From Mesorhizobium sp. M2A.F.Ca.ET.046.03.2.1 (lineage in GTDB: Bacteria; Pseudomonadota; Alphaproteobacteria; Rhizobiales; Rhizobiaceae): 64,000 bases of DNA. The DNA lies in NCBI RefSeq assembly GCF_003952425.1, contig NZ_CP034449.1:4514001-4578000 (forward strand), given 5' to 3'. The notes beneath the pieces were generated by a model. It worked only from the letters and a program-made list of their open reading frames with translations, searched no databases and was not told where the DNA came from. The translations under genes were made by a program, and so were the position numbers. Below, piece by piece: positions 42,927 to 50,770 of the stretch (position 1 is its first letter; each line of letters starts with the position of its first letter).

Positions 42927-44717
42927 ATGCTCGACATCGCACCATCGCAACAGGCGGCAACCTGGCTCGGCTCATTCGGCCGGGCGCTGGAGGCGGGCGA
43001 TATCGAGGCGGCGACGAACCTCTTTGCGGAGGATTGCTACTGGCGCGATCTTTTGACCTTCACATGGAACATAAAGACCATGGAGGGGCAGGCCGCGATC
43101 CGCGAGATGCTGAAGGCCACGCTGTCGCTGGCGCAGCCATCACATTGGCACCTGACCGGCGAGCCGAGCGTCGACGACGGCATCGTCGAGGCTTGGTTCA
43201 CGTTCGAGACTGGGGTGGCGCGGGGCGAGGGGATCCTGCGGCTCAAGGATGGCCGCTGCCGTACGCTGTTCACGGCGATGAGCGAGCTCAAGGGTTTCGA
43301 GGAGCAAAAGGGCCCGGCGCGGCCGCTCGGCATCCGCCACAAGGCCGACCCCAAGCGCGAGACCTGGGCCGAAGCGAGAGCGCGTGAGGCGCGCGATCTC
43401 GGCGTGCACGAGCAGCCCTATTGCCTGGTGATCGGCGGCGGGCAGGGCGGCATCATGCTCGGCGCCCGGCTGCGGCAGCTCGGCGTTCCGACGCTCATCA
43501 TCGAGAAGAATGCGCGCGCCGGCGATTCCTGGCGCAACCGCTACCGCTCGCTCGTGCTGCACGACCCGGTCTGGTATGACCATCTGCCCTACATTCCGTT
43601 CCCGGAAAACTGGCCGGTCTTCACGCCCAAGGACAAGATGGGCGACTGGCTGGAAATGTACACGCGCGTCATGGAGCTGAACTATTGGGTGGCCACCAAA
43701 TGCATCAGCGCTGCCTATGACGAGGCCGAAAAGGTCTGGACCGTGGTGGTCGACCGCGTCGGCCAGCGCGTCACGCTGAAGCCGAAGCACATCGTCTTCG
43801 CCACCGGCGCCTACGGGCCGCCGCGGCGGATCGAATTGCCGGGCGTCGACAGCTTCAAGGGCGAGCTTTTGCATTCCAGCCAGTATTCCACCGGCGAGAA
43901 GTTCCGCGGCAAACGCGTCGCGGTGATCGGTGCTGCAAGCTCCGGCCACGATGTCAGCGTCGACCTGTGGGAAGCAGGCGCCAAGGTCACCATGGTGCAG
44001 CGCTCGCCGACGACCGTGGTGAAATCCGATACGCTTATGGATGTCGGCTTCGAGATCTTTTCCGAGAAGGCGCTGGCGCGCGGCATCACCACCGACAAGG
44101 CCGATATGATCGTGGCTTCCACGCCCTTCGCTTTGGTGCCCAAGGGCCAGCGCGCGCTCTATGACGTGATCAGGGCGCGAGACGGGGATTTCTACACGCG
44201 TCTCAGCGACAGCGGCTTCTCCATCGATTTCGGCGAAGACGAGACCGGGCTCTTGATGAAGGCCTATCGCACCGGCTCGGGCTATTACATCGATGTCGGC
44301 GCCTGCGAGCTGATCCTGAACGGCGAGATCAAAGTCAAAAGCGGCGTCGGCATCAAGTCGCTGACGCCGAACGGCATCCTGTTCGAGGACGGCAGCGAAT
44401 TGGAAGTCGATGCGATCGTCTGCTGCACCGGTTATCAGTCGATGAACGAGACGGTTGCCGCTGTCGTCTCACGCGAGGTCGCCGACAAGGTCGGTCCGTG
44501 CTGGGGCCTCGGCTCCGGCGTGAAGGGCGACCCCGGTCCCTGGCAGGGCGAGTTGCGCAACATGTGGAAGCCGACGGCGCAGGAGGGGCTGTGGTTCCAC
44601 GGTGGCAATCTGGCGCTGTCGCGCTTCTATTCGAAATATGTGGCGCTGCAGCTGAAGGCGCGGATGGAAGGAATTGCGACGCCTGTTTATGGCGAGCCGA
44701 GTAATTCGCGAACCTAG
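42927..44717 (+). CDS. Flavin-dependent monooxygenase with N-terminal SnoaL-like domain
   Basis: 596 residues. Residues 1 to about 135 form an NTF2/SnoaL-like cone (FGRALEAGDIEAATNLFAEDCYWRDLLTF in part). After that comes a YUCCA/FMO-type flavoenzyme with FAD-binding VIGGGQGGIMLGARL near 168, the FMO-like FATGAYGPPRRIELPG, and NADPH-binding VIGAASSGHDVSVDL near 333. It should hydroxylate a nucleophilic or ketone substrate using NADPH and O2. The fused cone could bind the substrate. It is downstream of the RpiR gene on the same strand. The substrate is unknown. Confidence 0.88.
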   Translation: MLDIAPSQQAATWLGSFGRALEAGDIEAATNLFAEDCYWRDLLTFTWNIKTMEGQAAIREMLKATLSLAQPSHWHLTGEPSVDDGIVEAWFTFETGVARGEGILRLKDGRCRTLFTAMSELKGFEEQKGPARPLGIRHKADPKRETWAEARAREARDLGVHEQPYCLVIGGGQGGIMLGARLRQLGVPTLIIEKNARAGDSWRNRYRSLVLHDPVWYDHLPYIPFPENWPVFTPKDKMGDWLEMYTRVMELNYWVATKCISAAYDEAEKVWTVVVDRVGQRVTLKPKHIVFATGAYGPPRRIELPGVDSFKGELLHSSQYSTGEKFRGKRVAVIGAASSGHDVSVDLWEAGAKVTMVQRSPTTVVKSDTLMDVGFEIFSEKALARGITTDKADMIVASTPFALVPKGQRALYDVIRARDGDFYTRLSDSGFSIDFGEDETGLLMKAYRTGSGYYIDVGACELILNGEIKVKSGVGIKSLTPNGILFEDGSELEVDAIVCCTGYQSMNETVAAVVSREVADKVGPCWGLGSGVKGDPGPWQGELRNMWKPTAQEGLWFHGGNLALSRFYSKYVALQLKARMEGIATPVYGEPSNSRT

Positions 44718-44762
44718 CGTTTGTTATCCTGGGGCGGTGCGACGCGAGGCGGTACGTAGACC

Positions 44763-46001
44763 CTAGAACGACGATTTTGAGGGGCCAAGATGCCTGGCCG
44801 CCACATCCACATGCGTGTGATGCGCATGCGCTTCGAAGCGTTCGGTCTCGTCGTGGTCGGGCGCTTCGTTTGGCCACCATTTGCCGCCGATGGCAATGCC
44901 GTTGGACACCAGGCGCTGGTCCGCGATCAATGACGCCCCGACAGCATCGACGAAGGTGAAGCGGCCGGGCTGGAGCCGCAGCACCGCAACGTCGCCGATG
45001 CCGCCGACCTTCAGCGCACCGAGCTCGGGTCGGGCGATCGCCTGCGCGGGATTCACCGTCGCGGCGCGCAGCACCTCGACCAGCGGCATGCCGAGCGCCA
45101 TGAGCTTCGACATGCAGACCAGCATGTCGAAGGCCGGGCCGTCGACGCAGTAGAGGTGAACGTCGCTCGATATGACGTCGGGCGCGAGACCCTCGGCGAG
45201 CATCGCCTTCGCCACCTCGAAGTCGAAGGAGCCCATGCCGTGGCCGATGTCGAAGATGACGCCGCGCTCGCGCGCGAGCCGCATGTCCGGCCGCACCGTG
45301 CCCGAGGCGAAGACCGGGGCGTTGGGGAATGGCCGGAAGCAGTGGGTGAGGATGTCGCCGCGGCGCAGCCTGGGCAGCACTTCCGAACGGCCCGGCGGCG
45401 GTTCGTCGATATGCGCCATCAGCGGCAAGCCGACCTTGTCAGCGGCTTCGAGCGCGAGATCGACCGGGGCGATGCCGCTGGTACCGCCGGCATGCTTGCC
45501 GGAGCGGACTTTCACGCCGACGACGAGATCGGTGTGCTCGCGCACCGCGGCCACCGTCTCGCGCGGCTCGCAGAGCCTGAGGTCGCTGCATTCGCCGACC
45601 GATACGGTCTTGGCGAAGCCGAATATGCCGGCAAAGGAAATGTTGACGTAAGCGAGGATGCGGACCTTCGAGCGCTCGATGACATGGCGGCGAAAGCCGA
45701 GGAAATTGCCGGCACCGGCGCTGCCGGCATCGACGAAGGTGGTGGTGCCGCTCTTGGCGGCCAGCCGGTCGGCATCGACACCGAGCGAGGTGCCGCCCCA
45801 ATAGACATGGCTGTGCAGGTCGACGAGGCCGGGCGTGACGATGCAGTCCCTGGCATCGACCACCTGCGCGGTATGTTCGGCATCGATGGCCGCCTCGATC
45901 GCGGCGACGCGGCCATCGGCAATGGCGACGTCGCGCTGCGCGTCCAGGCCCGATGCGGGATCGATCACGCGCCCGCCCTTGATCAGGAGATCGAACTGCA
46001 T
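44763..46001 (-). CDS. Amidohydrolase/deacetylase family metallohydrolase
   Basis: 412 residues, a dihydroorotase-like TIM-barrel hydrolase. DLLIKGGRVIDPASGLD opens the composite beta domain. Metal ligands are HSHVYWG (HxH), a Lys in VVGVKVRSGKHAGG, His in MAHIDEPP and LTHCF, and Asp in ISSDVHLYC. Such enzymes hydrolyse cyclic amides or N-acyl groups. It is in tandem with the RidA gene on the minus strand (25 bases between). The His-rich tail (ERFEAHAHHTHVDVAARH) is unusual and could bind metal. Confidence 0.87.
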   Translation of the reverse strand: MQFDLLIKGGRVIDPASGLDAQRDVAIADGRVAAIEAAIDAEHTAQVVDARDCIVTPGLVDLHSHVYWGGTSLGVDADRLAAKSGTTTFVDAGSAGAGNFLGFRRHVIERSKVRILAYVNISFAGIFGFAKTVSVGECSDLRLCEPRETVAAVREHTDLVVGVKVRSGKHAGGTSGIAPVDLALEAADKVGLPLMAHIDEPPPGRSEVLPRLRRGDILTHCFRPFPNAPVFASGTVRPDMRLARERGVIFDIGHGMGSFDFEVAKAMLAEGLAPDVISSDVHLYCVDGPAFDMLVCMSKLMALGMPLVEVLRAATVNPAQAIARPELGALKVGGIGDVAVLRLQPGRFTFVDAVGASLIADQRLVSNGIAIGGKWWPNEAPDHDETERFEAHAHHTHVDVAARHLGPSKSSF

Positions 46002-46026
46002 CGGTACCTCCGGTTTTGTAGCGCGA

Positions 46027-46392
46027 TCAGACCGGCCGGTAGGCGACGGCCTCGACCTCGATCTTGATGTCGATCATCAGGCGCGACTCGACCGTGGTGC
46101 GCGCCGGCGGGTCGTTTGGGAAATGCTTCGCATAGACGGTGTTGAAGGTGCCGAAATCGCGCGCGTCCTCCAGCCAGACGGTGGTCTTGACCACATCGTC
46201 CATGCCGCAGCCGGCCAGCGCCAGCGCCGCCTTGACGTTCTGCAGCACCTGCTCGGTCTGCTCGGCGATGCCGCCCTTCACCACCAGCCCGTCGCTGCCC
46301 ACCGGCACCTGGCCGGAGACATAGACGAAATCGCCGGCGCGCACGGCGGGCGAGAGCGGGACATGCGATTTTCCAAAGCATTGCTTGGGCAA
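46027..46392 (-). CDS. RidA/YjgF family protein, TTG start
   Basis: 121 residues from a TTG at 46392, chosen because AGAGGAGA lies 6 bases before it and the family begins here; an ATG at 46431 would add 13 residues without a ribosome site. Rid proteins are trimeric enamine/imine deaminases or binding proteins. The key Arg of the active site is in PARTTVES, with GQVPVGSDG and VVKTTVWLED typical. It is the first gene of a pair with the metal hydrolase, suggesting that an unstable imine or carbamate intermediate arises in this pathway. Confidence 0.87.
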   Translation of the reverse strand: MPKQCFGKSHVPLSPAVRAGDFVYVSGQVPVGSDGLVVKGGIAEQTEQVLQNVKAALALAGCGMDDVVKTTVWLEDARDFGTFNTVYAKHFPNDPPARTTVESRLMIDIKIEVEAVAYRPV

Positions 46393-46574
46393 GTGAGTCT
46401 CCTCTTGGCGTTTGAACGTAACCGGTCGCATAGCCGTCTACGCCTGTCGGCACGATCCTCATAGAGGCGATGTCGGAAAGCAACATTTTTTCGAAATCCA
46501 TGTTGCTTTATTACAGAAGCCTGAGCATCTTGCGCTCGACGCCGCCTTCGGCCGCGATATGAGGGAGATCCAGC

Positions 46575-47057
46575 ATGACCTTCGATAAGAACCCCTTCCC
46601 GGAAGGCGATGCCGACCGCCACGCGCTTTGGGAAATGCTGGTGCGGCGCGACATCGATGCCTTCCTCGGACAGGACTGGTCGATGGTCGAGGACGATTTC
46701 ATCGCTGAGAGCTTCTTCGGCATGCACGCGCATTTCCTCGCCAATGCCGATGCGTGGCGGCTGCAGTTCCCGAAGCTGGAGGTCTATCGCGACGAATGGC
46801 TGCGCCAGGCCAAGGAAACTGCGGCGACAAAATTCGCCGAGCCGCTGCGCGAGGCGCTGTTTCGTGTCACCAACATGCGCGACATAGATGTCGACGGCGA
46901 TCGCGCGGTGCTGCACAAGAAGTTCGACGGTTCCGTCGCCAAGGCCGATGGCGGCGTCGACCGGCTGAAATGGCAGACGCTCTATTTCTGCCGCAAGGTC
47001 GGCGGCCGCTGGAAGATCGCGGGCTTCGTCGGTTACATGCCGCATCCATTGGGCTAA
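46575..47057 (+). CDS. NTF2/SnoaL-like protein
   Basis: 160 residues resembling a one-domain NTF2-like alpha+beta cone: FPEGDADRHALWEMLVRRDIDAFLGQDW, a central FRVTNMRDIDVDGDRAVLHKKFDG strand pair, and KWQTLYFCRKVGGRWKIAGFVGY at the end, all read in parts. No catalytic residue can be assigned. GGGAGATCCAGC precedes the ATG. It is divergent from the RidA gene, with about 180 bases between. It may act with the other catabolic genes around it. Confidence 0.75.
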   Translation: MTFDKNPFPEGDADRHALWEMLVRRDIDAFLGQDWSMVEDDFIAESFFGMHAHFLANADAWRLQFPKLEVYRDEWLRQAKETAATKFAEPLREALFRVTNMRDIDVDGDRAVLHKKFDGSVAKADGGVDRLKWQTLYFCRKVGGRWKIAGFVGYMPHPLG

Positions 47058-47136
47058 AGCGTGCCGTGAGGCCGGCCTACAAACGGCGGGCTCCCGCGCT
47101 TCCGGTGCTCACATACGCAGGCAAACGCTTCAGAGC

Positions 47137-47391
47137 CTATGACAGCCGCGGCAACCGCTCATCGGGCGAGCGGTGGTCGAACACGACACCCATGGTCTTA
47201 CCAACGGCGGCCATCACGATCAGCTCAACCAGATGGTCATCGCTGTCCTCGCAGGATGGATCGGCATGGCGTATGGCATCGAGCATGGCGCGTGTGGACA
47301 CGGTGTCGCCGGCGCGAAACTTCGAAAGGGCAGACGAAACAAGGTCTTGCACCGTCGGATCCATGACGGGCACTTCCGCAGCGACGTTCAT
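47137..47391 (-). CDS. Small conserved-looking protein, function unknown
   Basis: 84 residues from the ATG at 47391, supported by a very strong AGGAGGAGG 4 bases before it. The chain is helical and acidic (VQDLVSSALSKFRAGDTVSTRAMLDAI, then CEDSDDHLVELIVMAAVGKT in parts), without signal peptide or membrane segment. It resembles small HTH-lacking helical proteins seen in rhizobia, but no family is recognised. It is divergent from the HerA-like ATPase, and the 286-base gap between them holds a tandem repeat. Confidence 0.65.
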   Translation of the reverse strand: MNVAAEVPVMDPTVQDLVSSALSKFRAGDTVSTRAMLDAIRHADPSCEDSDDHLVELIVMAAVGKTMGVVFDHRSPDERLPRLS

Positions 47392-47509
47392 TGGCCTCCT
47401 CCTGCCATGAACCCTCCCTCGAAAGATGATACGCCAATGGCTGGATTGCGCCAGCGAAATGGTGGTCCGACCAGTGCCGATGGCGACAGCCTGCCGCCAT
47501 CCGCCGTGT

Positions 47510-47580
47510 AGGGACGAGCTCACGCTCGCGCATGGGGCGAGCCGACGCTCGCCCATGGGGACGAGCACGCTCGCCCTTAG
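47510..47580. repeat. Three tandem 23-24 bp imperfect repeats
   Basis: Units start at 47510, 47534 and 47557. Each has the form GGGgCGAGC...ACGCTCGC(C/G)CAT, itself a small palindrome (GCGAGC/GCTCGC). They lie in the divergent gap between the 84-residue protein and the HerA-like gene. Only three units without unique spacers, so this is not a CRISPR. Confidence 0.65.
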
Positions 47581-47677
47581 ATGTGGAACACCGCCCGGCG
47601 GTGCGCGGCCATGCTCGACGTGCCCAGCTTCGGTTGATAAGCCCGCTTGCGCGCATGGAGGCGTTCTGAGTCGAAAT

Positions 47678-49171
47678 ATGACGGTTGCAATCGAGATGGG
47701 GCAGACGAGCGCAGGCGCGCCGGCGGCCCTCGACCTTGAGGAATTGCTGGCGACCCGCCTGCTGGTGCAGGGCAATTCGGGTTCCGGCAAGTCGCATCTG
47801 CTGCGCCGGCTGCTCGAACAGAGCGCGCCCTGGGTGCAGCAGACCATCATCGACCCCGAAGGCGATTTCGTGTCGCTGGGTGAACGCTTTGGACATCTGG
47901 TGATCGACGCCGAGGAGCATACCGAGCGCGGTCTGCAGGCGGCGGGCGAGCGCGCGCGCATCCACCGCGTCTCGACGGTGCTCAATCTCGAGGGGCTCGA
48001 CGCCGAGAACCAGATGCGGCGCGCAGCGGCTTTCCTCGGCGGGCTGTTCGAGGTCGCGCGCGACCACTGGTACCCGATGCTGGTGGTCGTCGACGAGGCG
48101 CAGCTCTTCGCGCCCGCCGCCGCCGGCGAGGTTTCGGACGAGGCGCGCAAGCTTTCGCTCGGCGCCATGACCAATCTGATGTGCCGCGGCCGCAAGCGCG
48201 GGCTGGCCGGCATCATCGCCACGCAGCGGCTGGCGAAGCTCGCCAAGAACGTCGCGGCGGAAGCCTCCAACTTCCTGATGGGCCGCACCTTTCTCGACAT
48301 CGACATGGCGCGCGCGGCCGACCTGCTCGGCATGGAGCGGCGCCAGGCCGAAGCCTTCCGCGACCTGGAGCGCGGGCATTTCATGGCGCTTGGGCCCGCT
48401 TTGTCGCGCCGCCCGCTCGGCGTGCGCATCGGCCAGACCGAGACCAGCCCGCGCAACGGCACGCCGCGGCTGATGCCGCTGCCGGAAGCGGCGTTGGAGG
48501 ATGCGCGCTCGATCATCCTTGCCGCGCCGCCACCGGAGACGGTCAGGCCGCAGCGCCGGCCTTCGCCGGATCTCCTCGACCAGCTGATGGCAGCCAAGGC
48601 CGCGCCGCTGGAGATACGCCCTGAGCCGGCCGAGCCGCAGCCCAGCGCCGAGGACCTGGCCGAACGGCGCGAGCGCATGGACCGCATCCTGCGCGCCATT
48701 CTGGCCGAGCCTGATGCGGGTTTCCGCGTCATCGGCGTGCTCTATCAGGAGTTCGTGGTCCGCTGCCGCATCGAAGGGCTTGCCTCGGTGGTGCCCGATC
48801 TTCCGGAATTCCGCCGAATGCTGACCAGGGCGCGTGCCGGCGTCGGCTCCGACATGGCCGAGGACGATGCCTGGCGGGACGTCTCCGTGCGCGCCTCGCT
48901 GCTGCCCGAGGACATGCAGGGCGTGTTCATGATGATCGCCCGCGCCGCCAAGGAAGGCTGGCCTTGCCCGAGCGACGCGGCGATTGCGCGGGCCTACGGC
49001 TCGCATTCGCTGCGCCGCGCGCGGCGGCTGCTCGACTATATCGAGGAGCAGGGCCTCATCGTCTGTCAGGTCGACGGCACAGGGCGACGCACAGTGACGC
49101 TGGTCGAGCTCGCCTGGGCGACGGCGCCGGGCGACCCGAACGCCTTGGAGCAGGACAGCTCGGCGGCGTGA
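47678..49171 (+). CDS. HerA/FtsK-like P-loop ATPase with C-terminal winged helix
   Basis: 497 residues. Walker A GNSGSGKS is at 32-39, IDPEGDFVSLGERFGHLVID follows in the HerA pattern, Walker B is in MLVVVDEAQLFAP, and the sensor region is IIATQRLAKLAKNVAAEASNFLMGR in parts. The C-terminal part (about 400-490) is a predicted winged helix (IARAYGSHSLRRARRLLDYIEEQGL). It belongs to the DUF87/HerA class of DNA-pumping or membrane-linked ATPases, but has no NurA partner here. The start at 47678 lacks a strong ribosome site. Its stop abuts the convergent cydC stop with no spacer. Role unknown. Confidence 0.8.
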   Translation: MTVAIEMGQTSAGAPAALDLEELLATRLLVQGNSGSGKSHLLRRLLEQSAPWVQQTIIDPEGDFVSLGERFGHLVIDAEEHTERGLQAAGERARIHRVSTVLNLEGLDAENQMRRAAAFLGGLFEVARDHWYPMLVVVDEAQLFAPAAAGEVSDEARKLSLGAMTNLMCRGRKRGLAGIIATQRLAKLAKNVAAEASNFLMGRTFLDIDMARAADLLGMERRQAEAFRDLERGHFMALGPALSRRPLGVRIGQTETSPRNGTPRLMPLPEAALEDARSIILAAPPPETVRPQRRPSPDLLDQLMAAKAAPLEIRPEPAEPQPSAEDLAERRERMDRILRAILAEPDAGFRVIGVLYQEFVVRCRIEGLASVVPDLPEFRRMLTRARAGVGSDMAEDDAWRDVSVRASLLPEDMQGVFMMIARAAKEGWPCPSDAAIARAYGSHSLRRARRLLDYIEEQGLIVCQVDGTGRRTVTLVELAWATAPGDPNALEQDSSAA

Positions 49172-50770
49172 TTACGGCTGCAACTCGATCGTGCGGACAT
49201 CGCGAAGCGGCGGCGCGCGATGGGTGGAGACGACGACGATCCTATCGCTGAAGCGGGCGAGCAGCCGCTCGAGGATGCGCTCGCCCTGCGCCTCGTCGAG
49301 ATGCTCGGTCGGTTCGTCAAGCAACACAACGGGTCGGGGTGACAGCCAGGCGCGCGCGAGGTTGATGCGCTGCGCTTCGCCGAGCGAGAACCTGTCCTGC
49401 CTGACCCAGCTGTCCAGCCCCCCCGAGTCGCGGATGCGGCCGTCCATCTCGACGGCTTCCAGCGCCCGCCACAGCGCGGCATCCGGGACATCGCCGGCGA
49501 AGAGATTGGCGCGGACGGTGTCCTCCAGCACGACCGCGTCGTGCAGGACGAGGGACACGAGCGCCCGCCGCTCGCCTGCCGACAGGATGCGGTCGTCGGT
49601 GGCGAAGGCATCGTCGCCGATCCAGCCGGCGATCTGCTTGAGCAGGCTCGTCTTGCCCGAACCGCTTGCGCCGACGAGCAGTGTCGGCTGGCCCCGCGCG
49701 AGGAGCAGAGAGATGGGCGTTCCGATCGACCGGCCGTCGGGTGCACGGCGTTGCAGGCCGCCATGAAGCAGCAGGGCGGGCTTGATGTCATCCAGGGCGA
49801 ATTCGCGCCTGCCGGCCGCGGTGCCGCGTGTCCATTGGCCGATCTCGGCGCAAGCCGCGTTGCGGCGGAGCACGGCAACCAGCATGCGCGATGCGCCATT
49901 CATGGTTTCGCCCAGCGCCAGCCAGGAGAAGGCGAGCAGCATCGGCGCGAGAAGCTCCGTGCCTTGTCTGCCCGCATACCAGGCAGCCGCCATCACACTG
50001 ACGCCGGCAACCGGACCGAAAGCCGCGCCGATCATGTCCAGCATGGCCTGCAGCCGGCGAAGGGCAAGCTGCGCGGCGTCGGCGCGAGAGAGCGCGGCAA
50101 GGGCCTCAGTGCATTCGCGGTTCCAGGCGCCCTCCGCCTTCAGGGGTACCGCTGACGCCATGGCCGCGCCAAGCCGGCTCGCGCCCCCGCGGCGCAGCGA
50201 CCTGGTCTCACGCCATGCCATGGCGCCAGCTCTGGCCACCCGGTTCCCCGCGAACAGGATGGCAAGCAGCAAGACTATGATGGGCAGGAGGGACAAAGGC
50301 GCCAGCACCGCCGAGCCGGCGACCAGGACCGCGAGGCCGCAGGCAAGCGTCAGAGCCGGCAGGCCGGCGCGCAGCCTGGCGAAGTCGAGGTCCTCGACAT
50401 CGTCCAGATAGTCGGCAAGGCGCGAATCGTCGCCCAGCTGCCATCCGGCCCGGCGCACCGCCGGCGCCGCCGCCATCGCGGCGAACAGCTCGACGCGACG
50501 CGATATCTGATCGGTGAGCGCGGCCTTGTGTCCGGTCAGCCGCTCGCCATAGCGGGCGGCGGTGCGGCCAACCGCGAACAGCCTGATGAAAGCCGCGGGG
50601 GTGTGAAAGTTGAAAGTGAAAGCGGTGGCGGAAAGGCCGGCGATCGCCACCGAGCCGAGCAGCCAAGCGGACACGCCGCCCAGCAATATGGCGCAGGCCA
50701 GCGCGGTGAAGGCGAAGCCCGTCGCCAGCCGCCACGACTTCCGGTTCGATGACTGAAACGCTGTGCTCAT
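49172..50770 (-). CDS. cydC: Thiol reductant ABC exporter subunit CydC
   Basis: 532 residues: an N-terminal membrane domain of six helices (residues to about 300) and an ABC ATPase with Walker A GASGSGKTS, Walker B VVLLDEPTEHLD, and a degenerate signature near FSLGEAQRINLARA. CydDC exports glutathione and cysteine to the periplasm and is needed for cytochrome bd assembly. It overlaps cydD by 4 bases. No cydAB genes are in the window. The signature LSGGQ is replaced by SLGEAQ, as is common in the asymmetric partner. Confidence 0.88.
   Translation of the reverse strand: MSTAFQSSNRKSWRLATGFAFTALACAILLGGVSAWLLGSVAIAGLSATAFTFNFHTPAAFIRLFAVGRTAARYGERLTGHKAALTDQISRRVELFAAMAAAPAVRRAGWQLGDDSRLADYLDDVEDLDFARLRAGLPALTLACGLAVLVAGSAVLAPLSLLPIIVLLLAILFAGNRVARAGAMAWRETRSLRRGGASRLGAAMASAVPLKAEGAWNRECTEALAALSRADAAQLALRRLQAMLDMIGAAFGPVAGVSVMAAAWYAGRQGTELLAPMLLAFSWLALGETMNGASRMLVAVLRRNAACAEIGQWTRGTAAGRREFALDDIKPALLLHGGLQRRAPDGRSIGTPISLLLARGQPTLLVGASGSGKTSLLKQIAGWIGDDAFATDDRILSAGERRALVSLVLHDAVVLEDTVRANLFAGDVPDAALWRALEAVEMDGRIRDSGGLDSWVRQDRFSLGEAQRINLARAWLSPRPVVLLDEPTEHLDEAQGERILERLLARFSDRIVVVSTHRAPPLRDVRTIELQP

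Noticed and set aside
47510..47580. CRISPR array
   Set aside because: There are only three units, directly adjoining without unique spacers, and no cas genes are in the window.
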